Assembly (NCBI GenBank): GCA_002408385.1
Contig: DHSB01000004.1
Location: 1 to 63,615, forward strand
DNA from: Myxococcales bacterium UBA5297
GTDB lineage: Bacteria; Myxococcota; Myxococcia; Myxococcales; UBA5297
Direction of reading: 5' to 3'
DNA length: 63,615 bases
Under the pieces are notes generated by a model that searched no databases, was not told the origin of the DNA, and saw only the letters and a list, made by a program, of their open reading frames with translations. Positions 50,503 to 59,069 of the stretch are shown here, in pieces (the first letter of the stretch is position 1; each line of letters opens with the position of its first letter). The position numbers and the translations under genes were made by a program.

Positions 50503-51442
50503 TCTTGTTCCCCTTGCGCTTGTGCTGGTGCATCAGGAACTGCTTCTCGTTGCGGCGCACCGCGTCGAGCAACTGCTCGGCCTCCTGCTTGTCGACGTTC
50601 TCGGGCTCGACCGGGGTCTCCTCGGGTTCGGCGGCCTGGCCGCCGTCTGGCGCCCCTGCGTCCGGGCTTCCGCCGTCGGCCTGAGCGCTCTCGCCCTGGC
50701 CGCCGCCGCCGTCCTGCCTCTGGCCGGCGTCCGGAGAGCCTGCGTCCGCCTCGCCGCCGCCATCGCCGCTGCCCCCGTCGCCCTGGCCGCCGTCGGCTCC
50801 CGCATCGGCCCCTGCGTCGAGGCCTCCGTCGGGCTCTCCACCGTCCGACTGGCCCGCGTCGCCCTGGCCGCCATCCTGCCCGGCGTCTGGCTGGTCTTGC
50901 TGGCTCGCGTCGCCCTGGCCGCCATCCTGCCCCGCGTCGGGAACGCCGGCGTCCGGAGTCCCGCCGTCGCCGGGGGTCGGCTTCTTCTCGGGCGGAGGCT
51001 GCTGCTTGAGCTTGCGCAGCAGCAGCTCGAGGTTGCGCCGCGCGGGCTCGAGGTTCGGATCTGCCTTGAGCGCCTGGCGATAGGCGGCGATGGCGTCGTC
51101 GGTCTGGTTCAGGGTCGCGAAGGCGTTGCCCAGGTTGAAGTAGTCGCGCGCCTTGAGCGAGTCGTCGGCACCGCCGAGCGCGGCTTCGAAGGCGCGCTTG
51201 GCGTCGTCGGTGCGCCCGAGCTTCATGTAGGTGTCGCCGAGGTTGTAGAGCAGCTCGGGGCGCTTGGGCAGCTCCTTGTCCGCCTCCTCGTAGAGCCTGA
51301 GCGCGCCGTCGAAGTCGCCCTGGTGATAGGCCTCGGTGCCCGCCTTGACCTTCGGGTGGTTGCCCTCGAACAGGCCGGCCCGCGCCGCCCCCGGCAGCGC
51401 GAGGGCCGCGGCGGTGAACAGGCCGCAGAGCGCGAGCCTCAT
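50477..51442 (-). CDS. batC: BatC-like TPR protein with Asp/Gly/Gln repeats
   Basis: A 321-residue protein from ATG 51442 (GGGAGGTG upstream). Signal peptide (about 1-22), then TPR units (LYEEADKELPKRPELLYNLG, ARDYFNLGNAFATLNQTDDA, YRQALKADPNLEPARRNLELLL). A 120-residue low-complexity region of Asp, Gly, Gln, Ala and Pro follows, with repeats of PDAGQDGGQGDA; at DNA level a 51-base unit is duplicated (starting 50856 and 50907). The C-terminus EAEQLLDAVRRNEKQFLMHQHK is the conserved BatC end. It overlaps batB by four bases. Confidence 0.9.
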   Translation of the reverse strand: MRLALCGLFTAAALALPGAARAGLFEGNHPKVKAGTEAYHQGDFDGALRLYEEADKELPKRPELLYNLGDTYMKLGRTDDAKRAFEAALGGADDSLKARDYFNLGNAFATLNQTDDAIAAYRQALKADPNLEPARRNLELLLRKLKQQPPPEKKPTPGDGGTPDAGVPDAGQDGGQGDASQQDQPDAGQDGGQGDAGQSDGGEPDGGLDAGADAGADGGQGDGGSGDGGGEADAGSPDAGQRQDGGGGQGESAQADGGSPDAGAPDGGQAAEPEETPVEPENVDKQEAEQLLDAVRRNEKQFLMHQHKRKGNKSARPDKDW

Positions 51443-52497
51443 CGCAGCACCTCCCCGTCGCGGCCCGGCCGGATAGCCGCGCCGATGAGCAGCAGCAGCA
51501 CGCCGGGGAAGGCGAGGAACTGGAAGCGCTCGTCGTACTTGACGGTCAGCCGGCTCTCGAACTCGGCCTTGTCGAGCCGGTCGAGCTCCTCGTGGACCTC
51601 CTGCACGCCGATGCCTCCGGCCACCGAGCGCACGTACCTGCCGCCGGTGCGCTCGGCGATAGTCTGCAGCGCCGCCTCGTCGAGGCGGGTCATCACGGTG
51701 TTGCCCTCGCGGTCCTTCTTGTAGCCGACGAACCCGCCCTTCTTGTCGAGCTCGGGGATGGGCTCGCCGGTCGTCGAGCCGATGCCGACGCTCACCACCC
51801 GGATGCCGAGGTCGGCGAGCTGCTCGATCTGCTCGTGCAATTCGCTCCCCGAGGTGTCCTCGCCGTCGGTGAGCAGCACGATGGCGCGGGCCTTGGCCCC
51901 TCGCTCGGCCTGGACGAGCAGCGCCTGCGACTCCTCGAGCGCGCGGCTCAGGTCGGTGCCCTGGACCGGCATGTTGGCGGCGTCGATGGCCTTGAGGAAC
52001 ATCTTGGCGGCCGCGTAGTCGCTCGTCAGCGGGCACTGGGTGAAGGCATCGCCGGCGAAGACGACCAGGCCCACCCGGTCGCCCTTGAGCCGGTCGAGCA
52101 GGCCCGACAGCTCGAGCTTGGCGCGCTCGAGGCGGTTGGGCTGGATGTCCTTGGCGAGCATCGAGCGCGAGGCGTCGAGGGCGATGACCACGTCGATGCC
52201 GTAGCGCTTGGCCAGCTCGGTGTGCGTGCCGCACTGCGGCTGCGCGAGCGCGAGCGAGAAGAAGAGCAGGGCGAGCCCGACTGAGCCGAAGCGCAGGCCG
52301 TGGCGCACCGGCGAGGCGCCCGGGGCCGCGCGCCGAAGCGTCGGCCCGAGGAACAGGCCCACGAGCAGGCGGTGGCGCCGCAGCGCCGAGGTGACCGCGA
52401 GGCCGAGCACCAGCGCGGCGGCGAGCAGCCCCAGCAGAAACTCGGGGCGCGCCAGCCGCATCGCCCAGCCGAGGAACGAGAACTGGAGCGCGTTCAC
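51439..52497 (-). CDS. batB: BatB-like von Willebrand A membrane protein
   Basis: A 352-residue protein from GTG 52497, overlapping the batA-like stop (GTGA) with GAGGAG upstream. Two N-terminal membrane helices flank the RRHRLL loop; the VWA domain has an intact MIDAS, VVIALDASRSM, with the further TDGED; a C-terminal membrane helix (FPGVLLLLIGAAI) ends the protein. It resembles BatA closely. In the operon order moxR-DUF58-DUF4381-like-batA-batB-batC-batD-batE it is the second VWA gene. Confidence 0.92.
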   Translation of the reverse strand: MNALQFSFLGWAMRLARPEFLLGLLAAALVLGLAVTSALRRHRLLVGLFLGPTLRRAAPGASPVRHGLRFGSVGLALLFFSLALAQPQCGTHTELAKRYGIDVVIALDASRSMLAKDIQPNRLERAKLELSGLLDRLKGDRVGLVVFAGDAFTQCPLTSDYAAAKMFLKAIDAANMPVQGTDLSRALEESQALLVQAERGAKARAIVLLTDGEDTSGSELHEQIEQLADLGIRVVSVGIGSTTGEPIPELDKKGGFVGYKKDREGNTVMTRLDEAALQTIAERTGGRYVRSVAGGIGVQEVHEELDRLDKAEFESRLTVKYDERFQFLAFPGVLLLLIGAAIRPGRDGEVLR

Positions 52498-53504
52498 GGG
52501 AAGCTCCTCAGGCGCGTCGAGGAGAGGATCACCTCGAGCAGCAGCGCCAGGCAGGCGAGCACCAAGAACGGCTGGTAGACCTCGGTCATGTTCTGGTAGC
52601 CGCCGGCCTGGTACAGCTTGGTCTTCTCCAACTGATCGAGGATGTCGTTCAGGCCGCTCTCGAGTGTCTGGCGGTCGACCGCGTTGTAGAAGCTGCCGCG
52701 CGCCTCGCGGGCTATCGACTTGAGCAGGTCGGGGTTGACCGGGATCTCGACCTCGCGGTAGGTCGGCTTGCCGAAGAAGTCCGGGCCCGAGGGGAAGGGC
52801 ACCCGGCCGCCCTTGCCGACCATGATGGTGTAGATGCGGATGCCGAACTGCTGGGCGATGGCCGCGGCCTCCATCGGCGAGATGTTGCCGGCGTTGTTGT
52901 CGCCGTCGGTGATGAGGATGACGACCTTGCTCTTCGCGTCCGAGTCGCGCAGCCGGTTGATGGCGGTGGCCAGGGCGTTGCCGATGGCGGTGCCGTCCTC
53001 GACCAGCCCGGTGCGCACCGAGCCGAGGATCTCGACGAGCACGTGGTAGTCGAGCGTCAGCGGCGCCTGGGTATAGGCCTCGCCGGCGAAGACGACCAGG
53101 CCGAGACGGTCGTTGCTGCGCCCCTCGATGAAGCTGCGCAGCACCTCCTTGGCGACGGTGATCCGGTCGCGCGGGCGGAAGTCGGCCGCGTTCATCGAGG
53201 TGGAGATGTCCAGGGCGATGACGATGTCGATGCCCTCGACGGTCAGGTCGCGCATGCGCGTGCCGGCGATTTGCGGGCGGGCGAGGGCGACCACGGCCAG
53301 GGTGACGGCGACTAGGCGCAAGAAGTGGGGAAACCACCAGAGACCGGCGAGGCCGCGCGGGCCCTGTCGCAGCAGGCCGAGCAGCGGGAAGCGCAGCGTC
53401 GCCGCCCGCCGGCGCTCGCGGGCCGCGAGCCAGAGCAAGAAGGGCAGCGCCACGGCGAGCAGCCCGAAGGCCCAGGGGTTGTGCCAGAGGATCTCGGTGC
53501 CCAT
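52494..53504 (-). CDS. batA: BatA-like von Willebrand A membrane protein
   Basis: A 336-residue protein from ATG 53504, preceded by AAGGAGCGGCGGC and a GTG codon that is an alternative start. Two membrane helices near the N-terminus, VWA domain with intact MIDAS (VIALDISTSMNA; ITDGDNNAG), and a C-terminal helix (FLVLACLALLLEVIL). The stop codon of the upstream gene shares its last base with the ATG (TGATG), so translation is coupled. Confidence 0.92.
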   Translation of the reverse strand: MGTEILWHNPWAFGLLAVALPFLLWLAARERRRAATLRFPLLGLLRQGPRGLAGLWWFPHFLRLVAVTLAVVALARPQIAGTRMRDLTVEGIDIVIALDISTSMNAADFRPRDRITVAKEVLRSFIEGRSNDRLGLVVFAGEAYTQAPLTLDYHVLVEILGSVRTGLVEDGTAIGNALATAINRLRDSDAKSKVVILITDGDNNAGNISPMEAAAIAQQFGIRIYTIMVGKGGRVPFPSGPDFFGKPTYREVEIPVNPDLLKSIAREARGSFYNAVDRQTLESGLNDILDQLEKTKLYQAGGYQNMTEVYQPFLVLACLALLLEVILSSTRLRSFP

Positions 53505-54547
53505 CACGCCGCCGCTCCTTGCGATGGGCCCGCGCCCGGCTTGCCGGGGGGCTGCGGCGTGGTCGCGTGCACGAAGCTGAACGCCGACTCGATGGCCACC
53601 TTGCAGTCCGAGGGGGTCGCGGGGGCCTTGGCGTACTTGACGAGGTCTCCTTCGCGGCAGAGCGCCTCGAAGCGCGCGAAGTCAAGGCCCGGGGTGGGCA
53701 GGCGAGTCAGCGCGGCGAGCAGCTCCTCGGTCGTCCTGTCGAGGGCGTCGAAGCCGAAGCGCTCGCCCAGATAGCCGCGCAGGATCTCGGAGAGCCGGAA
53801 GTGGAACTCCTTTCCCCGGCCCTGCGCGGGGAGCTCCTCGCGCTGGAGCTGCTCGAGGGCGCGAAGCGCGCGCAGGTGCGCGGGAGGCGGCGGGGGCGGC
53901 GGCACGGCGCGGGCGGCCTTCTTCGGACGGCTCTTCAGCCAGCGCAGCAGCAGCAGCAGCAGGGTGGTCGCGGCGAGCGCCGCGGCGAGCACGTAGAGCG
54001 CGGTGTAGTCGGAGACGTTCACCTCGACCGGAGGCAGGATGTCGAGCAGCTCGGCCTGCTCGTCCTCGCCGAGCAGGCCGACCCCGACGATGGGTGGCCC
54101 GGGAACGGTCAGCCGCTTGGGCCCCGAGGGGCCGATGGCGTCGAGCGCGAGGTCGGGGATGCGCATCTCGCCCAGATCGAAGAGCGCCGCCTTGATGGAG
54201 AAGCGCGTAGTGGTCTCGTCGCCTCGCGACTCGCGGCTGACCGCGACGTCGACCAGGTCGTATTCCTTGCCGAGCGAGAAGTCCTTCGGCAGCTCGTAGC
54301 GCTCGGTCTTCGCGTCGCGCACCTCGACGGTGAGGACGAAGGTCTCGCCGAGCTTGACCTTGTCGGGCGCGGCGACCGCGCTGAAGGAGCGCGGCGCAGC
54401 CTCGGGCAGCGCCTCGCCCGCCTCGGCCCCGGCCTGCCTCGGCGCGGCCTGGGCTTCGGCCTGTGGCTGGGGCGCCCCGGCCGCGGCGCGCGTCGAGAGG
54501 CCGAGGGCGAGAAGGAGGGCGGCGAGTAGGTGCAGGCGCGTACGCAT
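53504..54547 (-). CDS. DUF4381/BatD-like single-TM protein
   Basis: A 347-residue protein. Signal peptide (about 1-24), an Ala/Gln/Pro/Glu-rich segment, a periplasmic beta domain (VAAPDKVKLGETFVLTVEV), one membrane helix (about 181-202, ALYVLAAALAATTLLLLLLR) and a cytoplasmic domain (HLRALRALEQLQREELPAQGRG, GYLGERFGFDALDRTTEELLAAL), the layout of the DUF4381 protein usually found between DUF58 and VWA genes. A poly-Pro stretch follows the membrane helix. Its ribosome site is weak; it lies 17 bases after the DUF58 gene. Confidence 0.82.
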   Translation of the reverse strand: MRTRLHLLAALLLALGLSTRAAAGAPQPQAEAQAAPRQAGAEAGEALPEAAPRSFSAVAAPDKVKLGETFVLTVEVRDAKTERYELPKDFSLGKEYDLVDVAVSRESRGDETTTRFSIKAALFDLGEMRIPDLALDAIGPSGPKRLTVPGPPIVGVGLLGEDEQAELLDILPPVEVNVSDYTALYVLAAALAATTLLLLLLRWLKSRPKKAARAVPPPPPPPAHLRALRALEQLQREELPAQGRGKEFHFRLSEILRGYLGERFGFDALDRTTEELLAALTRLPTPGLDFARFEALCREGDLVKYAKAPATPSDCKVAIESAFSFVHATTPQPPGKPGAGPSQGAAA

Positions 54548-54564
54548 GAGTGGCGAGAATCCTC

Positions 54565-55446
54565 TCAGGCGGCCAGGCGCTTGGAGCGCGCGCGGAAGAA
54601 GGTGACGAGCGGCTTGAGGTACTCCTCGTCGGCTTTCAGCTCGACGAAGTCCATCGACAGCTTGCGAAAGAGCCGGGCGCGCTCCTGGCGGCGCGCGGTG
54701 ACCAACCCGAAGAAGTGCGAGCGCACCCGCGGGCTCGAGAAGTCGACGCGCATCCGCTCGCCGGTCTCCGAGTCCTCGACGAGCACGATGCCCGCCGGCG
54801 GCAGCGCCTCCTCGAGCGGGTCGCGCAGGGCGATGGGGATGAGGTCGTGGCGCCGGGCCGCGATCCGCAGCGACTCCTCGTAGCGGTCGGCGATGAAGTC
54901 GCTCAAGAGGAAGGCCACCGAGCGGCGCTTGTTGACCCGCATCAGGTGCTGCAGGCCGATATTCAGGTCGGTGCGCCGGCCCTCGGGCCGGAAGCTGAGG
55001 ATCTCGGTGATCAGCCGCATCACGTGCTTGCGGCCCTTCTTGGGCGGCACGAAGCGCTCGACGCGGTCGGTAAAGAGGATGAGCCCCACGCGGTCGTTGT
55101 TGCTGATGGCGCTGAAGGCGAGCAGCGCGGCGATCTCCGCGGCGACCTCGCCCTTGGTCTTCGCGCGCGAGCCGAAGTCCTGCGAGGCCGAGAGATCGAC
55201 GAGCAGCATCACCGTCAGCTCGCGCTCCTCGGCGAAGACCTTGACGTAGGCGTCGTTCATGCGCGCGGTGACGTTCCAGTCGATCGAGCGGATGTCGTCG
55301 CCGGGCTGGTAGAGGCGCACCTCCTCGAAGGTCATGCCCCGACCCTTGAAGACCGAGTGGTATTGGCCCGCAAGCGTCTCGTTGACCACCCGGCAGGTGG
55401 TGATCTCGATCTTGCGCAGCTTCTTGATCAGCTCCTTGGGAAGCAT
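54565..55446 (-). CDS. DUF58-domain protein of the MoxR-VWA operon
   Basis: A 293-residue cytoplasmic protein from ATG 55446 with GGGAGTGCC upstream. DUF58 signature GMTFEEVRLYQPGDDIRSIDWNVTARMN, followed by a VWA-like fold with LLVDLSASQDFGS in place of a full MIDAS, and ISNNDRVGLILFTDRVERFVPPKKG. DUF58 proteins bridge MoxR ATPases and the VWA membrane proteins. It begins 94 bases after the end of moxR. Confidence 0.92.
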   Translation of the reverse strand: MLPKELIKKLRKIEITTCRVVNETLAGQYHSVFKGRGMTFEEVRLYQPGDDIRSIDWNVTARMNDAYVKVFAEERELTVMLLVDLSASQDFGSRAKTKGEVAAEIAALLAFSAISNNDRVGLILFTDRVERFVPPKKGRKHVMRLITEILSFRPEGRRTDLNIGLQHLMRVNKRRSVAFLLSDFIADRYEESLRIAARRHDLIPIALRDPLEEALPPAGIVLVEDSETGERMRVDFSSPRVRSHFFGLVTARRQERARLFRKLSMDFVELKADEEYLKPLVTFFRARSKRLAA

Positions 55447-55540
55447 CAGGGCACTCCCGCGGGTCCTCTCATTGGGGGTGAAGGGACGGCAGCGCCGCGG
55501 GCCTCGCAAGGCGAGCGCGAAGCCGCTGGCCGCCTTGCGC

Positions 55541-56530
<990 letters not shown>

Positions 56531-56622
56531 TTCGCTGACACCTTTCCGAAGCAGTCGTGCCGGCACCGCCCGCCCCGGGGCGCCATCCCCGCGGTGGTCG
56601 GCAAATCCCTTTGAATCGCGGC

Positions 56623-56651
56623 ATATTAGGACCCCGATGCGAGGGGCACAA
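56623..56651 (-). promoter_or_regulatory. Candidate promoter of the moxR-bat operon
   Basis: On the minus strand TTGTGC (56646-56651) and TAATAT (56623-56628) are 17 bases apart, about 95 bases before the moxR start. The spacer contains CCCC-N7-GGGG. The -35 is weak. Confidence 0.4.
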
Positions 56652-56785
56652 CAAGAAAGACCCTTCGCGCCGGCGCCAGGAGAACAACGTCGGCAGCGCT
56701 TGATTCCCTGGTTTCGGACCCTCGGCGGGCCGAGGCGAGGGCGGGCAGGCCGTCGGCCGGGTCGGCCCGAGCGCGTTACCGCCCC

Positions 56786-56824
56786 CTTGGCCGGCTGTGC
56801 CCCGTCAACGAAGAGCCGATTGCC
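56786..56824 (-). repeat. Dispersed repeat family C, copy 2
   Basis: Inverse-orientation match to 16278-16316 (32 of 39 identical on the minus strand). It lies in the 372-base gap between the ZIP transporter and the moxR operon, where no gene is seen. Confidence 0.6.
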
Positions 56825-56902
56825 CCAAAAACCAGCCACGGCCCGCGGGTCGGCGAGCGAGCGGGAGCGGACGGAGTCGAAGAGGGATCTCTCGACGGAT
56901 CT

Positions 56903-57646
56903 TCAGTGCTCGTGCCCGCCGGCGTGGCCCATCGCGGCCATCAGCGCGATGCCGGCCAGCAGCGCGGCGAGGGTCGCTGCGCGCATCCCGGCCTTGCGGT
57001 GGACCTGGGGCAGCAGGTCCGCGAGCGCCAGGTAGAGGAAAGTCCCCGAGGAGAAGGCGAGCGCGTAGGCGGTGAAGTGCTCGATGTCCAAGTATCGGCG
57101 GACGAGGAAGTAGGCCCCGGCGCCCAGGGGCACGGTGAGCGCGAAGCCGAGCAGCATGAGCATCGTCGTCGAGCGCTTGTAGCGCTCGTGGACGAGGATC
57201 GCCGAGAGGGCGATCGACGCGGGGATCTTGTGGGCCACCACCGCGACGAAGACCATCGCGCCGACCCCGGCCGACAGCGAGGAGCCGAGCGCGACCCCGT
57301 CGAACAACGTGTGGGCCGACAGGCCGACGAAGGCCGTCAGCCCCAGCGCCCCGTGAACCTCGCACCCCTCGGGCTCCTCGCAGGCGTGGACGAGCACGAA
57401 CCGCTCGAGGATGAAGAGGGTGAGAGCCCCGACGAGCACCAGCGACAGCGTGCCGAGCCCGCCCTCGTGTAGCGCGGCCGGCAGCATCTGGAAGAACGCC
57501 GCGCCGAGCATCACGCCGGCCGAGAAGGCGAGCAGCAGATCGGTCCTTCGAGCCCGGTCGCCGACGACGAGGGGAATCGCCCCGCCTCCGAGGGCCCCGG
57601 CCACGATCGCCGCCGAATACAAGAGGAGGGACGTAAGCTCGCTCAC
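56903..57646 (-). CDS. ZIP-family metal transporter
   Basis: A 247-residue inner-membrane protein with about eight helices. The metal-binding helix-4 motif HTLFDGVALGSSL and helix-5 HKIPASIAL are intact; ALADLLPQVH is in helix 7/8. The cytoplasmic loop is short (CEEPEGCEVHG), and the C-terminus is His-rich (HAGGHEH). ZIP proteins import Zn2+, Fe2+ or related ions. The start is GTG 57646, overlapping the stop of the Fis-like gene. Confidence 0.9.
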   Translation of the reverse strand: MSELTSLLLYSAAIVAGALGGGAIPLVVGDRARRTDLLLAFSAGVMLGAAFFQMLPAALHEGGLGTLSLVLVGALTLFILERFVLVHACEEPEGCEVHGALGLTAFVGLSAHTLFDGVALGSSLSAGVGAMVFVAVVAHKIPASIALSAILVHERYKRSTTMLMLLGFALTVPLGAGAYFLVRRYLDIEHFTAYALAFSSGTFLYLALADLLPQVHRKAGMRAATLAALLAGIALMAAMGHAGGHEH

Positions 57647-58134
57647 CGGGTCGGCTTCCTTGCGGCGGGGCCGCGCGCCGCGCTCGCCTTCTTGGTCTTG
57701 CCCGCGCGGCTCGCTCCGGGCTTGCGCCCGCGCGACGGCTCGCTCAGCAGGCCGAACGCGCGCGCCTTCCGGGCGCAGGTGTTGCGGTCCAGCCCGAGGA
57801 TCTTCGAGGCGCGCCCGAGGTGGTTCTCGGTGTGCGCGAGCACGGCGCGGAGAAGGCCCCGCTCGGCCTTGCCGAGCACGGCCTCGTGCAGCGCGGGCAC
57901 GGTGTCGCCCAGCTTGCCGAGCAGCTCCGCGGTGCGCGACGCGATGAGCTCCTCGATGCCCGTCTGGCTGCAGGAGAGCACGCTGGGGTCGACCAGCAGA
58001 ACCTCGGCGCTGGTGGCGTCGCTGCCCTGGCGCACCTCGAGCCCGGCGGCGGTCATCGCCTGCGAGACCTCGTCCGGAAGGGGAGCGGCCGTCACCACTA
58101 CTCGCCGTGGAGGCGCCTTGTGTGCGTTGGGCAT
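57643..58134 (-). CDS. Fis-like DNA-binding protein with basic tail
   Basis: A 163-residue protein. The N-terminal half (about 1-85) contains VVVTAAPLPDEVSQAM and LLVDPSVLSC, vaguely receiver-like but without a phosphorylation Asp pocket. A Fis-type helix-turn-helix is at about 93-130 (LLRAVLAHTENHLGRASKILG and LDRNTCARKARAFGL). The tail (about 135-163) is Lys/Arg/Ala-rich. It resembles the C-terminal part of NtrC-type regulators without the AAA+ domain. Its overlap with the ZIP gene (GTGA) suggests it may regulate metal uptake. Confidence 0.8.
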   Translation of the reverse strand: MPNAHKAPPRRVVVTAAPLPDEVSQAMTAAGLEVRQGSDATSAEVLLVDPSVLSCSQTGIEELIASRTAELLGKLGDTVPALHEAVLGKAERGLLRAVLAHTENHLGRASKILGLDRNTCARKARAFGLLSEPSRGRKPGASRAGKTKKASAARGPAARKPTR

Positions 58135-58240
58135 GGGCTCGCGGGGCCTCGGGGAAACAACGCGCCTCTTAGCGCGGGCGATTGCCGGGTGTCAAACACC
58201 CGAGCCATACCCTGAGAAAAGCAGCTTGCCAGCGTTCCTC

Positions 58241-58276
58241 GGCGGCACTTGCCGCCTCCGGGAATCGGGCTATAGT
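58241..58276 (+). promoter_or_regulatory. Promoter with palindrome, response regulator gene
   Basis: TTGCCG (58249-58254), 16-base spacer, TATAGT (58271-58276). The -35 lies in the inverted repeat GGCGGCA-CT-TGCCGCC (58241-58256), a likely operator. The expected start near 58283 gives a leader of about 25 bases. Confidence 0.5.
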
Positions 58277-58307
58277 GGCGCCCCGATTCGTGTCGGCGGA
58301 GGCCGAG

Positions 58308-58688
58308 GTGGAGAAGAAGCGCATCCTGCTCATCGACGACAGCGAGATCGCCCTCCTCATGGAAAAGGCGACGCTCGAGCAACGCGGGTACGAGGTGCGC
58401 GCGACCTCGACGCTCACCGAGTTTGAGCAGACGCTCAAGGGCTGGCGCCCCGACCTCATCCTCACGGACATCCATATGCCGGAGGCCAAGGGCACCGACA
58501 TCTGCCGGGTCCTCAAGCACGAATACGACACCCAGGACATCCCCATCGTCCTCTTCAGCTCGCTCTCCGACGCGGAGCTCGAGAAGCTCGCAGACGCGGT
58601 GGGCGCCGACGGCTTTCTCTCCAAGGCGAACGGCCTGGAGGCGCTCGCCTCCAAGATCGACGAGCTGGTCGAGAGCATCGTCTGGTAG
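58308..58688 (+). CDS. Single-domain response regulator
   Basis: A 126-residue receiver from GTG 58308, preceded by GGAGGCCGAG. Acidic residues IDDSE (about 9-13), phospho-acceptor Asp in LILTDIHMPEAKG (about 53), Ser switch in VLFSSLSD and Lys in GFLSKANG are all present. It has no output domain. The Fis-like/ZIP operon is transcribed in the opposite direction from the other side of the same promoter region. Confidence 0.9.
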   Translation: MEKKRILLIDDSEIALLMEKATLEQRGYEVRATSTLTEFEQTLKGWRPDLILTDIHMPEAKGTDICRVLKHEYDTQDIPIVLFSSLSDAELEKLADAVGADGFLSKANGLEALASKIDELVESIVW

Positions 58689-59069
58689 TGCCGCGGCGCT
58701 TCGGACGGGCGCTTGCCCGGCTTGCGCGGGAGCTGGTTGTCGTCCGCGGGGTATGTGGGCGGGAGTGGGCGAGAAGTCTGCCCGTCCCCGAGGCGTGTGC
58801 CCGTCGGCGCGCAGCCTCCTGGGGTCGAGGCGAGGACCAGGCGGCTGAAAGCCGAGCTCGGCCTGCCTGTCGTGTCCGGCCGGCTTGGCCCGGGCTCGGC
58901 GCGGCGGGTAGTGTCGCCAGCTTCGTTTCTCCTGCAACAGCCCGCTCTCGATGGCAGGCTTTCGAGGGCATGCCCCTGCGCGCTGGGACGGAATGACCGA
59001 GCCCCCGCCGTGTTCCGGGGATAGGGCCACTTTGCGGCGGCCGAGCCGCGCGAGCGAAGAGATCTAACG
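58689..59069. other. Gene-free region upstream of mltD
   Basis: About 380 bases without a supported gene, terminator or clear promoter; frames across it are Arg/Ala-rich without motifs. Confidence 0.4.
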
